Positions 1-7,793 of a stretch of 64,000 bases of DNA are shown here, one piece after another. The notes under the pieces were generated by a model. It was not told the DNA's origin and ran no database searches. It worked only from the letters and a program-made list of their open reading frames with translations. The DNA comes from Acrocarpospora corrugata. Lineage in GTDB: Bacteria; Actinomycetota; Actinomycetes; Streptosporangiales; Streptosporangiaceae. The stretch is from contig NZ_BLAD01000082.1 in assembly GCF_009687845.1 (NCBI RefSeq), positions 1 to 64,000 of the forward strand, read 5' to 3'. The first letter of the stretch is position 1. Each line of letters begins with the position of its first letter. The position numbers and the translations under genes were made by a program.

Positions 1-39
1 ACCCTTCGGCGATGGCACTGCGCCGCATGTACGAGTTGA

Positions 40-237
40 ACGCCGGGCTTTGGAGCCGTTCTCGGGATCTACGCGCTGCGCCCGATCCGGGAGATCAATC
101 GCAGTAATATCAGGTTCCGAGCCGTGGAACAGTTGCAGACCTGCGCCCAGCATTCAGACCTCGACAAACGTTTCACCTGCCAGACCGCTGTCTGGGAAGC
201 GATAATGGCGGACTTGGCCAAACTTGACTACGCGTGA
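40..237 (+). other. Open 3' fragment, not recognised
   Basis: A reading frame is open from position 40 to a TGA at 235-237 and ends in MADLAKLDYA. It has no start codon of its own, and the frame upstream is closed by a TGA at 37-39, so it can only be the tail of a damaged gene or a chance frame. I recognise no family. Positions 238-330 contain nothing I can support. Confidence 0.2.
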
Positions 238-330
238 GAACCTCGCACAATTCCAGCTGCGGACGGGACCCGCTGTATCCATCAGGTGCGGCAGCAACGG
301 CCAGGCGGCCCAACAGGTTCAGGCAGACGG

Positions 331-393
331 TCACTTCAATGACTTCGGCGGAATGCTGAAGTTAATGTGGAACATGTTGTCCGGGTCGTAGGC
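331..393 (-). pseudogene. C-terminal stub of a BBE-type FAD-linked oxidase
   Basis: On the minus strand this stretch reads AYDPDNMFHINFSIPPKSLK and then a stop. It matches the conserved C-terminal segment of berberine-bridge-like FAD-dependent oxidases (YDPDNLFRLNQNIPP type). Nothing upstream of the alanine codon continues the gene, because base 394 starts an IS end. The rest of the gene is gone. The intact flavoprotein at 1384-2655 ends with its own version of this motif (YDSADLFRTGHRI), so this stub is a different gene. Confidence 0.6.
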
Positions 394-428
394 TGTCGGG
401 CTCAAGAACTCGATTCACTTCTAGCGTG
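394..428 (+). repeat. Orphan left end of the IS481-like element
   Basis: The sequence from TGTCGGGCTCAAGAACTCG onward matches the left end of the intact IS481-like element at 52637 at nearly every base for about 33 bp. The transposase part is absent. The match starts exactly where the flavoprotein stub ends, so it records an old insertion followed by deletion. Confidence 0.6.
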
Positions 429-449
429 GAGCACTCACCGGATCTGAAA

Positions 450-1214
450 TTAGGGTCTGCGGATGATCCATTCGGCTACGGCGAGGTTGATGAGCCATCC
501 TGCGGCCATGAGCATGGCCCTGGCGGTCTCGCCGGGGGTGCCGACGAGGATCATCCAGGGGAGGTGGGTGAACGCCTGGGTTCCTGCGCCCATGGCGATC
601 GCGTAAGAGCGGATCATCCAAGCGCGGTGGCGGTGGAAGTCTCTTCGCCGGATGGCGGCGAAACCGAGCACGAGGGAGACCGCCATCGCCGTGCCGAACA
701 CGAGCCGGAACGCCGCGACGAGATCGCCGTCGCCTGCCGGGCGTGGATAGAACACGGTCATCCACAGGCCGGTAACTGCGGCGACAAGTCCGCATATGAC
801 CAGGATTCGCCCTGCCATACGATGCCAACCCGGTCTCCGGCGACGGAACTTCTTCGCGAACTGGAAGGCACCCAGAATGCCGTAGAGCGAGGCTCCGATG
901 ATGTGTAACACCACGGGTAGCGGTGTCGCGAAAAATCGTGCATTCCCGGGGGTGACTACCGCGCCACCTGCCAATTCCCCCAAACGCAGTGCACCGGCAA
1001 CCACCGGAATCACGCTGAGCAGAATCAGGCCAGCGGGCCCCACCCATCCGGGAACCCTCGCGGACGTCCGTTCACCCGGCGACCATCCCACCGCCCCTGC
1101 CAACCGCCCCGAAGTTCGCCCATCCGCCGGGTGATCCAGTGTCCGCTCGTCCGCCGGCCCCTCCCTTGACGCCCTCTGTGGCTTGGTTCGGTCCGTCGCG
1201 CTGTTGTCGGTCAT
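450..1214 (-). CDS. DUF2306-type integral membrane protein
   Basis: Predicted membrane protein of about 254 aa. After a polar, charged N-terminus of some 55 residues it has a hydrophobic segment (VGPAGLILLSVIPVVAGALR) and at least three more. The HxxGASLYGILGAFQF segment, the GWHRMAGRI motif and the closing HRAWMIRSYA and HLPWMIL segments are typical of the DUF2306 family, which has no established function. I chose the ATG at 1214 (MTDNSATD); an in-frame start at 1271 would add 19 residues of unlikely composition. It sits alone, between an IS remnant and the flavoprotein gene, transcribed leftward. Confidence 0.7.
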   Translation of the reverse strand: MTDNSATDRTKPQRASREGPADERTLDHPADGRTSGRLAGAVGWSPGERTSARVPGWVGPAGLILLSVIPVVAGALRLGELAGGAVVTPGNARFFATPLPVVLHIIGASLYGILGAFQFAKKFRRRRPGWHRMAGRILVICGLVAAVTGLWMTVFYPRPAGDGDLVAAFRLVFGTAMAVSLVLGFAAIRRRDFHRHRAWMIRSYAIAMGAGTQAFTHLPWMILVGTPGETARAMLMAAGWLINLAVAEWIIRRP

Positions 1215-1383
1215 GAGGGGATCGTGGCTTCTTCTCCCATGTCCACACATCACACGAACGGCCCGATTCAAGTCAGCCGATCATCCAGCGATCAGGCGTA
1301 CTTTCGGCCGATTCGGTGGTCTGGCCACTCTTCTTAACCTTGGCTTCCTCCGCACCCGCATTGCACGCCGCGAGCAGCATCAG

Positions 1384-2655
1384 TCATGAATCCGACGCTA
1401 CCGCCGGGCGGGGAGCACACTTGTGCGCAGGGGATGTGGCGACCAACCGGTGGCCTGGACGCTCTCGGATTCGGTGGCCGGTCCGGAACAGATCGGCCGA
1501 GTCATAGGCGCGTTTCACGTCGATGAGACGGTTGTAGTCGTCGCGGGTGTACGCGTCGGCTGTCCGGCTCGTGTCGGCGAGAAAGTTGAGGAAGACGCCT
1601 CCGTTCGCGTACGGCGCGAGCGCCTCGGCCACGCCGGGGAGTTGGGCGTCCACGATGACGGAGAAGCGGGTGTCGCGGTGGCTCACGGGGCCGCCGGGTT
1701 TGGCCAGCGCGCCACCCCAGTGGCGTACCTCCACGATGGCTTCCTGGCCGGCACTGACCAGGGTGTCTATGGTGGCGTCCGGCAGTGAGGGGAGGAGGTC
1801 GAGGTGGCGGGCGGCGGTGCCGCCCATCGCGGCCTGGCCGAACGGCATGGGGGACATGGTGTCGGTGATCGCCGTCGCCCACAGGGGGCGTAGCGGGTCG
1901 GTGGGTCCCGCGCACATGGCTTTGATCGTCAGGGAGGTCGGGGTCAGTACGAGGGCGGTGCTCACCTCGTCAGGGGCGGTCGCGCACCAGTCGCGGTAGA
2001 ACGCCAGGGTTTCGGCCGCACGCTCGACCGGGAACGTGGCCGCCCCCGCGTGCACCACGGGCACCGGATACAACCGGAACTCCAGCGCGGTGACCACCCC
2101 GAAGCCACCGCCACCTCCGCGAAGCGCCCAGAACAGGTCGGCGTGCTGGTCGTGGTCGGCCGTGATCATCCGCCCGTCTGAGGTGACGATCTCGGCGCGG
2201 AGCACGCTGTCGGCGGCGAAGCCGTACCGGCGGGAGAGCCAGCCAAGGCCGCCGCCGAGGGTGAAACCGGTCACGCCGACACCGGGGTGCGACCCCGCCA
2301 GCGGCGCCAGCCCGTACGGCGCGGCGGCGGCGATCACCTGGCTCCAGAGCGCCCCGGGGCCGACCCGGGCGGTCCGGCGCTCCGGGTCGACGGTGACGGA
2401 GGTCATTTCGGATGTTCTGAGCAGCAGCACCCGCTCGTCGCAGGCGACGTGGGTGCCGTGGCCGGTGGCCTGCACGGTCAGGGCCAGATCGAGTTCCCGG
2501 GCCGCGCGCACGGCGGCCGCCACGTCCCCCGCCTCCTTGGCCTCGGCCACCAGGGCCGGGCGCGGGTCCAGAGCCGGGTTGAGCGTCCTGCGCGCCTCGT
2601 CGTAGCCGGGGTCGCCAGGTCCGAGGTAGTTGTGCCGTTCCATCAATCGGGACAT
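1384..2655 (-). CDS. FAD-binding oxidoreductase, BBE/PCMH type
   Basis: Flavin-dependent oxidase of about 423 aa. It has an N-terminal PCMH-type FAD domain and a C-terminal BBE segment. Visible signatures are QATGHG near residue 70 (the His is the usual site of covalent 8-alpha-linked FAD), the GVTGFTLGGGLGWLSRRYG loop, RGGGGGFGVVT, and YDSADLFRTGHRI near the C-terminus. Such enzymes oxidise alcohols, sugars or secondary metabolites; the substrate cannot be read from sequence. The ATG at 2655 is preceded by GGAGAG at 7-nt spacing, so I prefer it to the in-frame ATGs further upstream. The last 30 residues are polar and may be an extension or a divergent tail. Confidence 0.85.
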   Translation of the reverse strand: MSRLMERHNYLGPGDPGYDEARRTLNPALDPRPALVAEAKEAGDVAAAVRAARELDLALTVQATGHGTHVACDERVLLLRTSEMTSVTVDPERRTARVGPGALWSQVIAAAAPYGLAPLAGSHPGVGVTGFTLGGGLGWLSRRYGFAADSVLRAEIVTSDGRMITADHDQHADLFWALRGGGGGFGVVTALEFRLYPVPVVHAGAATFPVERAAETLAFYRDWCATAPDEVSTALVLTPTSLTIKAMCAGPTDPLRPLWATAITDTMSPMPFGQAAMGGTAARHLDLLPSLPDATIDTLVSAGQEAIVEVRHWGGALAKPGGPVSHRDTRFSVIVDAQLPGVAEALAPYANGGVFLNFLADTSRTADAYTRDDYNRLIDVKRAYDSADLFRTGHRIRERPGHRLVATSPAHKCAPRPAVASDS

Positions 2656-2706
2656 ATCGCGTCTCTCCATATTCATGCGTCGAACCAGATCCGGCGTCCA
2701 CGACAG

Positions 2707-2732
2707 ATTTAGACAGGTCGGTACGACAAAAT
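2707..2732. promoter_or_regulatory. Possible regulator operator upstream of the flavoprotein gene
   Basis: An imperfect inverted repeat, ATTTAGAC...GTCGTACAAAAT-like with half-sites ATTTAGAC and ATTTTGTC on opposite strands, lies about 50 bp upstream of the start at 2655. Its size and shape resemble TetR-type operators. No TetR gene is adjacent, so this is only a candidate. Confidence 0.25.
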
Positions 2733-3060
2733 CGCGAGACCGGTGGGAAGGATCGCGCCGCTGCCTTGGCCGGAACCGCCCCGTTGTGGGTGCCGCTGAC
2801 GGTGATCGCCACCGCGGCATGTCGGCTGCCGTATTTGCTACTGACAGGTCCCACCGTGCCGGGAGTGGCTTACCGACTTCTTCCGCTCCGCTTACCGTCG
2901 GGCTTACCGGTTACGGTGGCGTCACGTGCTCCGGTGTGGTGGGCTCGCTCGCGGTGTGGATCGACGATGGTGCCGTGGTCACGATCCCCGGCTCTGTGAC
3001 ATGCGTGGATGAGGTTTCGGCAGGAGCAATGCTCCGGGGAGCGCGCGGCGGACGGTCGGG
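2733..3060. other. Intergenic stretch without a supported gene
   Basis: Short frames on both strands show no recognisable protein, start context or family motif. The repeated word CTTACCG occurs at three places near 2870-2910. I see nothing else I can support. Confidence 0.4.
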
Positions 3061-3154
3061 CTCCGGCTTGGCTATCGGTCGTTCAGCGTGGAGCAGCGGC
3101 TGCGGCCGACGACGGTGAAGGCGTACCGGGACCAAGTTCGTCTGTTCTTGGCTC
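3061..3154 (+). pseudogene. Tyrosine-recombinase N-terminal (SAM-like) fragment
   Basis: The frame reads VEQRLRPTTVKAYRDQVRLF followed by LAL, the core-binding first helices of tyrosine recombinases and integrases. The frame then runs directly into an IS end at 3155 and the match stops. There is no catalytic domain and no convincing start. This is a truncated recombinase broken by the IS. Confidence 0.5.
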
Positions 3155-3180
3155 TGCGCCTGCCGATGATGTCATCCGCC
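3155..3180 (+). repeat. IS terminal repeat, copy 1
   Basis: TGCGCCTGCCGATGATGTCA followed by TCCGCC. The first twelve bases are the terminal signature seen at eight places in the window. It forms the right boundary of the recombinase fragment. Confidence 0.5.
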
Positions 3181-3217
3181 CAGGGCATGGCCTTGGCCAT
3201 GGCATCGCCTGACGTGC

Positions 3218-3616
3218 GTGGTTCCCGCCGTCATCGTCGGCGGAGTCCAGGTCGGCTGTCTCGGCGATCTGAGTTCAGGTGAGAATTTCTCCGGATTCGG
3301 CTGGCTGGCAGGGCGGTTCGCGCTGTTCGGCGTGTTCGCGATTGTCTGGCCCGTAATCGCCGCGATTGCCGAGCGTATGGCTGAGCACATGGGGTGGATA
3401 CGTTTAAAGCCACGCAGAATATTTCTTTCGGTCTTGTTCCTCGCGATGCTGTCCGTTGCCGCGCTGATCGCCTACGACGTCCAAGCGGTTGATTGTGCGC
3501 CTGCCGATAGTGTCATCCGCCAGTCCCTGCTCGCCTCCTCGGACGCGGCAGGCCAAAGGACTACAGCCCCCGAACCCTCGGAGGCGACGACGGCGTTCGA
3601 ATATCTCGTATCTTGA
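3218..3616 (+). pseudogene. Small membrane protein truncated by an IS end
   Basis: The frame opens with GTG (MVPAVIVGG) and has two hydrophobic segments, WLAGRFALFGVFAIVWPVIA and IFLSVLFLAMLSVAALIA, separated by a basic loop. From codon 93 (base 3496) it reads into an IS terminal repeat and then into unrelated sequence up to the stop at 3616. The original C-terminus is therefore lost. The family is not recognised. It lies between two IS ends in the same orientation. Confidence 0.45.
3496..3521 (+). repeat. IS terminal repeat, copy 2
   Basis: TGCGCCTGCCGATAGTGTCA followed by TCCGCC, nearly identical to the copy at 3155 and in the same orientation. It marks the point where the membrane-protein frame is cut. 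Confidence 0.5.
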
Positions 3617-3679
3617 GGTTGTAGAACGAGAATTGTCGCGTTAGTCGTATCCGGGATTCGGCGTAAAGATCACGCGTGG

Positions 3680-4057
3680 TCACCCTCCGTACGGGCGAGT
3701 GATGATCTCCAGGTTGTGGCCGTTGGGGTCGGACCAGTACAGGCCGCGACCGCCGTCGTCGGTGTTGATCTGGCCCGGCCGCTGGTGGAACGGGTCGGCC
3801 CAGAAGGTGAGTCCGCGGTCCTTGATCCGGCCCCAGATCTGGTCGAACTCCTCCTCGGTGACCAGGAAGGCATAGTGCTGGGGATGTACGGGACCGTCGG
3901 TCCCGGCGACGTCGAGGGACACCTCGTTGCCGAGGTCGACGACGAGGAACGGCCCGAAGGCCGTCGCGGGCGGCAGACCGAGAATCTCCACCAGAAACGC
4001 GGCGGTCTCCTCGCGGTCACGGGCTGCCACGATGGTGTGGTTCAACCGCACTGACAT
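3680..4057 (-). CDS. VOC-family (glyoxalase/dioxygenase fold) protein
   Basis: A 125-aa vicinal-oxygen-chelate protein. The N-terminal strand MSVRLNHTIVAARDREETAA, the central VVDLGNEVSLDV and the terminal GLYWSDPNGHNLEIITRPY are typical of glyoxalase, bleomycin-resistance and dioxygenase superfamily members. His and Glu in the positions usual for metal binding are visible (LNHT, HYAFLV, GHNLEI). The function could be lyase, dioxygenase or drug binding. The start at 4057 has a strong GAAGGAGAT site 5 nt upstream, which rules out the longer in-frame reading to 4321. It is a single gene with no clear partners. Confidence 0.85.
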   Translation of the reverse strand: MSVRLNHTIVAARDREETAAFLVEILGLPPATAFGPFLVVDLGNEVSLDVAGTDGPVHPQHYAFLVTEEEFDQIWGRIKDRGLTFWADPFHQRPGQINTDDGGRGLYWSDPNGHNLEIITRPYGG

Positions 4058-4164
4058 GTCGATCTCCTTCCCAGACGGTCCCGACCGTAGGGGGTACGAC
4101 AGGGGCCGCGATATGTCTTTCGCCTCCTTACCTCCATGGTAGGAGCGGCCGTCAGGCCGGGTGG

Positions 4165-4750
4165 GTACGGGCCGGAGCAGCGGCGCTGGCGAGCGGTAAG
4201 GCCGTGGTGTTCGACGCGCCCGCGCTGCGGGCGAGCTCCCACGTCCGGCCCTCACGCAAGCTCGAAGTACCCGCGGTGCACTTCGGCGGCCATGTCGTAG
4301 CCATGTACGGGTACGACACACAGCAGGCCCGCCTGGTGGACACCGACCAGCAAGGCGGAGCGGTAACCACCACCCTGACCAGCCTGGCCATGGCCAGGGC
4401 CGAGCGCGGCCCGATGACCGCCAAGAACCGCTCGTTCACACTCACGGTGCCGCGCGACCTGCCCTCACCACACGACCAGATCGTTCCCGCGATCAAGGCG
4501 TGCGCCAACGGTTTCCTCAACCCGCCCATCGCGAACCTGGGCTACCGAGGCATCGAGAAGACCGCCACACAGGTGCAGAAGTAGCTGCACCGCAGCGACA
4601 ACCCGCAGCGGGACCTGCCACAGGCCGCCCTGCTCATGGAGAAGGCCGGCACCGGCGGCGCCCTGTTCGCAATCTCTACCGCGACTTCCTCGGAGAGTGC
4701 GCCCAACTGATCAACGACAGCAACCTCGGCATCGGCCACGCGCTATTGAG
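4165..4750 (+). pseudogene. DUF4872/BtrH-type protein, degraded
   Basis: The frame reads KAVVFDAPALRA, then VPAVHFGGHVVAMYGYD, and later NGFLNPPIANLGYRGIEK. These match the C39-like N-terminal (BtrH_N) region and its DUF4872 partner, a family that includes the butirosin acyl-transfer enzyme BtrH. An in-frame TAG at 4582-4584 interrupts it. A frameshift near 4667 follows, after which MEKAGTGGALF continues as RNLYRDFLGECA in another frame. The N-terminus is also missing. The gene is not functional as read. No aminoglycoside biosynthesis genes lie nearby. Confidence 0.6.
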
Positions 4751-4813
4751 GTGCCCTAGAGATTCCGGACAGCTCCCCAACTAGGGTTGGGGCGACCGGA
4801 AGGATGTAGAAAG

Positions 4814-4950
4814 TTGGCACGGCGCAAGGGCCCGTACTCGCGGGAGTTCAAGGACGAGGCCGTCCGCATGGTGCTGGACGGGGACCGTCCGGTGACGCAT
4901 GTGGCCAGAGAACTCGGAATCCACGACACCACCTTGCACAACTGGGTGCG
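4814..4950 (+). pseudogene. IS3-family OrfA N-terminal fragment
   Basis: From a TTG at 4814 the frame reads ARRKGPYSREFKDEAVRMVL and then HVARELGIHDTTLHNWVRAW, the helix-turn-helix of IS3-family OrfA transposases. At 4951 the sequence switches to another IS inserted in reverse orientation, so the continuing open frame to 5347 is an artefact. The leader 4751-4813 probably contains the original IS3 left end. Confidence 0.6.
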
Positions 4951-5267
4951 CGCGTGGCGGCGGCGTCAGGAGGGCGGCGAGGAAGGCTCGGTCCTCGGGC
5001 GCGAACCTCGCCCTGGCACCGACGCCGAGTTGCCGTTCGAGGATGGTGATCTGGTGACGCAGGGCGAGGATCTCGACGTCCTTGTCCCGATCTCCCATCG
5101 GGAGCAACCGCAGCGCCGCGAAGGTGTTCGTGACGGCGAGATAGGCCAGGCGAAGGAGCACGACCGGTCATCCTGCCGCACTGGCTCCTCTTCAGGAGTC
5201 GAAGCCTGCGTACCAGAGAAGTCCTGCAAGGCCGTGACCTGGACGGATGGAATTATCGGCAGGCGCA
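4951..5267 (-). mobile_element. Left-end fragment of a rve-type IS, 317-bp repeat copy 1
   Basis: On the minus strand, from GTG at 5161, it encodes LRLLPMGDRDKDVEILALRH and QITILERQLGVGAR, the N-terminus of an IS481/IS3-like rve transposase. It begins with the terminal repeat TGCGCCTGCCGATAATTCCA at 5267. The block appears identical to 29319-29635. The catalytic domain is missing. Confidence 0.7.
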
Positions 5268-5615
5268 GAGGCACCGGGCGAGCCCGCGCAGGTCGGTGCC
5301 GAGGACGCGATCGAGCTCGTTCTCGGAGAGGTCGCCGAACGGAGTAGGGCGGTGCGAGACTCCGAGGTTGTTCACCGCGACGTCGATGCCGTCGCCAGCG
5401 TGCGCGGCGAGGAAGTCGCGCAGCGCACCGGGCGCGGCAGCGTCGAAGGACCCGGCGGTCGCTTCGGCTCCTTCCGCTCGCAAATGTACGGCCAGCTCTT
5501 CCAGTGGGGCGGCAGAACGTGCGACGAGGAGCATCCTATGCCCGGCAGAGGCCAGGCGTCGGGCGACGGCCGCGCCGATCCCACCGTTCGCGCCGACCAC
5601 GATCGCGATGCTCAT
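5253..5615 (-). pseudogene. Short-chain dehydrogenase N-terminal fragment
   Basis: From the ATG at 5615 the frame reads MSIAIVVGANGGIGAAVARR (the GxxxGIG nucleotide-binding loop), then VAVNNLGVSHRPTPFGDLS (NNLG segment). After about 116 codons it runs into the IS end at 5267 and stops at 5253. The catalytic Ser and YxxxK region is lost, so it is not an active oxidoreductase. The start lies inside the truncated membrane-protein frame to its right. Confidence 0.65.
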
Positions 5616-6063
5616 GACGCGCGCCAAGCCCGAAGGCGAGCCGGGCGAGGATCGCGGTGACCTGCGGGCTGGCGTCGACACCGGGGAAGCTCAGCGACCA
5701 GGTCACCAAAGCCGAGCAGAGAAGCGCGATCGATGCCGCGATCCCGCCGTAGAGGCCGATGACCGGCCCCGGCACACGCACGCCGAGGCGCAACTGCCTG
5801 GCGTACACCGAGGCCGCGAGGATGCCCAGCGGCACAGCGGCGCCGAACTGGAGCAGGGCGCCGATCCGTACCGCCATCGGATGGGCCGCATACCACCCCG
5901 CCACCTTGGTCGCGTCGGCGAAGGGAGCCGGCGCCGATCCGGTTCCGGCCACCAGTACGACCACCCCGGCGATGGTCAGGGCGAGGGTCACGATCGCGAG
6001 CGACCCCAGGGGCGGGCCGCCGGCACCGCGCCACGGGCGGATGGAACGCATGGATTCGGTCAT
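5536..6063 (-). pseudogene. DUF4386-like membrane protein, C-terminus replaced
   Basis: The frame starts MTESMRSIRPWRG and has several hydrophobic segments: LAIVTLALTIAGVVVLVAG, RIGALLQFGAAVPLGILA, VIGLYGGIAASIALLCSALV. It resembles DUF4386-type membrane proteins. After LARLAFGLG it turns into arginine-rich, out-of-frame sequence over the SDR start, so the last transmembrane segments are missing. It is divergent from the MarR gene, whose likely operator lies just upstream; MarR proteins often control such neighbours. Confidence 0.45.
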
Positions 6064-6075
6064 AGCATTAATCAT

Positions 6076-6110
6076 GCATAGTGTGAATTATTCAGTCAAC
6101 TGAGCTATGC
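6076..6110. promoter_or_regulatory. Divergent promoter with candidate MarR operator
   Basis: Two nested inverted repeats lie between the leftward membrane-protein gene and the MarR gene. GCATAG (6076-6081) pairs with CTATGC (6105-6110), and inside them is TCAGT-CA-ACTGA at 6092-6103. A TTGACT -35-like hexamer for the leftward gene overlaps the inner repeat. This arrangement is typical of MarR autorepression. Confidence 0.45.
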
Positions 6111-6117
6111 TGGATGC

Positions 6118-6600
6118 GTGACTTCCCCACGCCGTCCCCCACGCACCGGCTTCCTGCTCTCGCAGCTGGGCGCCTTCGCCTCCGCCCGGTTCGGCGAGCT
6201 GATCAAGCCAGTCGGACTCACCCCGGCGGCGGCGGGCGTGCTCCGAATCATCGCCCGCGAGCCCGGGCTGAGTCAGCGTGCGCTCGCGACGCGACTCGGC
6301 TCCGTCCCAAGCAGGGTCGTCGTGCTCGTGGACTCCCTCGAAGCGGCAGGCCATGTCTCCCGCACCCGCGACCCCGCCGACCGGAGACACCACCGCCTGG
6401 ACGTGACAGAGGCCGGGCGACAGGTGCTCGGCGCGCTTCGCACTGCGGCCGAGACACAGAACGCCGACGTGCTCGCCCCCCTCGACGCCGCCGAACGCGA
6501 GACGTTCACCGCTCTCGTATCCAAGCTCGCCGCCGCCCACGGGCTCGACCCAGACGTACATGCCGGCTACGGCGTGCGCCAGAGCCGACCCGAGAACTGA
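6118..6600 (+). CDS. MarR-family transcriptional regulator
   Basis: A 160-aa winged-helix repressor. It shows LTPAAAGVLRIIAREPGLSQ, the recognition helix region QRALATRLGSVPSRVVVLVD, the wing signature RTRDPADRRHHRLDVTEAGR, and a C-terminal dimerisation helix. It starts at GTG, seven bases after a TATGCT -10-like element, so translation may be nearly leaderless. It is divergent from a membrane-protein gene that has since been truncated, and the inverted repeats between the two are its probable operator. The ligand is unknown. Confidence 0.9.
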   Translation: MTSPRRPPRTGFLLSQLGAFASARFGELIKPVGLTPAAAGVLRIIAREPGLSQRALATRLGSVPSRVVVLVDSLEAAGHVSRTRDPADRRHHRLDVTEAGRQVLGALRTAAETQNADVLAPLDAAERETFTALVSKLAAAHGLDPDVHAGYGVRQSRPEN

Positions 6601-6657
6601 AGACGTGCAACCTGCCGGATTCAGGTGGAGAGGCCCGGCTAGTCCTGTGAAGAACGC

Positions 6658-7599
6658 CTAAAGGGGGGAGCCCAACAGGCGACGACCGCCTGGCGGGGGT
6701 GAGGCCAGGCGTGCGTACCCACCCCGGCGGTGCAGCCGCAGCACCAGCAGCGCGAACATCGCCAGGCCGACAGCCTGCGCGATCATGGCCCCGTAGGGGA
6801 AGTACTCCGTGAGTTCGTAGGGTACTGGGAGGAAGGTGACCAGCGCAGAGATGATGTTGGAGGTCGCCTGGTAGGCGATGGCCGCTTCGACGCCACCGGT
6901 CGCGATCGTGAGGTACGCGAGCACCAGGCCTGTCAGCAAGAGTTTCAGGAATTCCAAGCCGCGGACCTCCGACGGTATGAACCAGGCGTGTCCGTAGGCG
7001 AACGCCACCGCGCTCACCAGGGCGCCGGGCAGCGGGTTCCGCAGGAACGCGCCGAAGAACTGCGGCAACCATCCACGGAAGATGTACTCCTCGGCCGCCG
7101 ACTGGATGGGCATGGCCATGAACAGCAACGTCAGGGCGATTGACCAGTTCAGGCTGCCATCGACGTCGACGTTCGTGTCGTCCCCGAAGTCGTACGGGGC
7201 CTCAAGACCGGTCGCCGCCGCCGCGAAGCGCACCACGGAGACGATCACGGCGGCTCCCACCGCCGCTAGTAGGCACCGCCACAACAACCCCCAGCGCAGC
7301 CGCCCCACCACCGACGACAGGGTCCCGGCCGGGCGGCCCTGAATTCGGGTCGCCAGCAGTGCGACCGGCAAGAGCATCGCCAGCATCACGAAGCCGAGGG
7401 CCAGCCCGAACCACATTTCGGCGAGCACAACCCTCCGCTGCCCCTGGTCCACGCTGATGAAGGCCACCGCCACCACCGCAATGGAGGCCACCACTAAAGA
7501 GACCAGGCTGAGCGCCATCCGACGCCAGCCGACGCCGTGAGCCAGCCGGTGGTAGGGCACGCCCTCTGCCGGGCTTGCCGATGTAGTGATCTCGCTCAT
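6658..7599 (-). CDS. CPBP-family intramembrane protease
   Basis: A 313-aa polytopic membrane protein of the CPBP/ABI glutamic-protease family (Rce1-like). The catalytic motif EEYIFRG is at residues 170-176, and motif 2 is AFAYGHAW with His near 204. The third motif, usually HxxxN, here reads AYQATSN, with Gln in place of His. It has about eight hydrophobic segments. Family roles include CAAX-like processing and bacteriocin immunity; none can be assigned here. The ATG start at 7599 follows an AACATG-flanked region without a strong ribosome site. It stands alone. Confidence 0.85.
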   Translation of the reverse strand: MSEITTSASPAEGVPYHRLAHGVGWRRMALSLVSLVVASIAVVAVAFISVDQGQRRVVLAEMWFGLALGFVMLAMLLPVALLATRIQGRPAGTLSSVVGRLRWGLLWRCLLAAVGAAVIVSVVRFAAAATGLEAPYDFGDDTNVDVDGSLNWSIALTLLFMAMPIQSAAEEYIFRGWLPQFFGAFLRNPLPGALVSAVAFAYGHAWFIPSEVRGLEFLKLLLTGLVLAYLTIATGGVEAAIAYQATSNIISALVTFLPVPYELTEYFPYGAMIAQAVGLAMFALLVLRLHRRGGYARLASPPPGGRRLLGSPL

Positions 7600-7793
7600 G
7601 TTTCCCCACGTCTGATTCCGGGTGGCTGATCAGCCCCTGGGAACCAGGAAAGCCAGTGGAGAACGTCATGAACAGGTCCACTCACGGTCGTTTGCCGCGT
7701 GCGACTGGACCGCTGTCGAGCCTGGCACCGGGCATAACCGCGCTACCCGGGTGATGACCTCCGCGCCCGGCCATCCCAAAAGCTCTCCCAGTC

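Noticed and set aside
4787-5347. An apparent 186-codon HTH protein
   Set aside because: Only the first 55 codons match OrfA; from 4951 the frame reads antisense through another IS.
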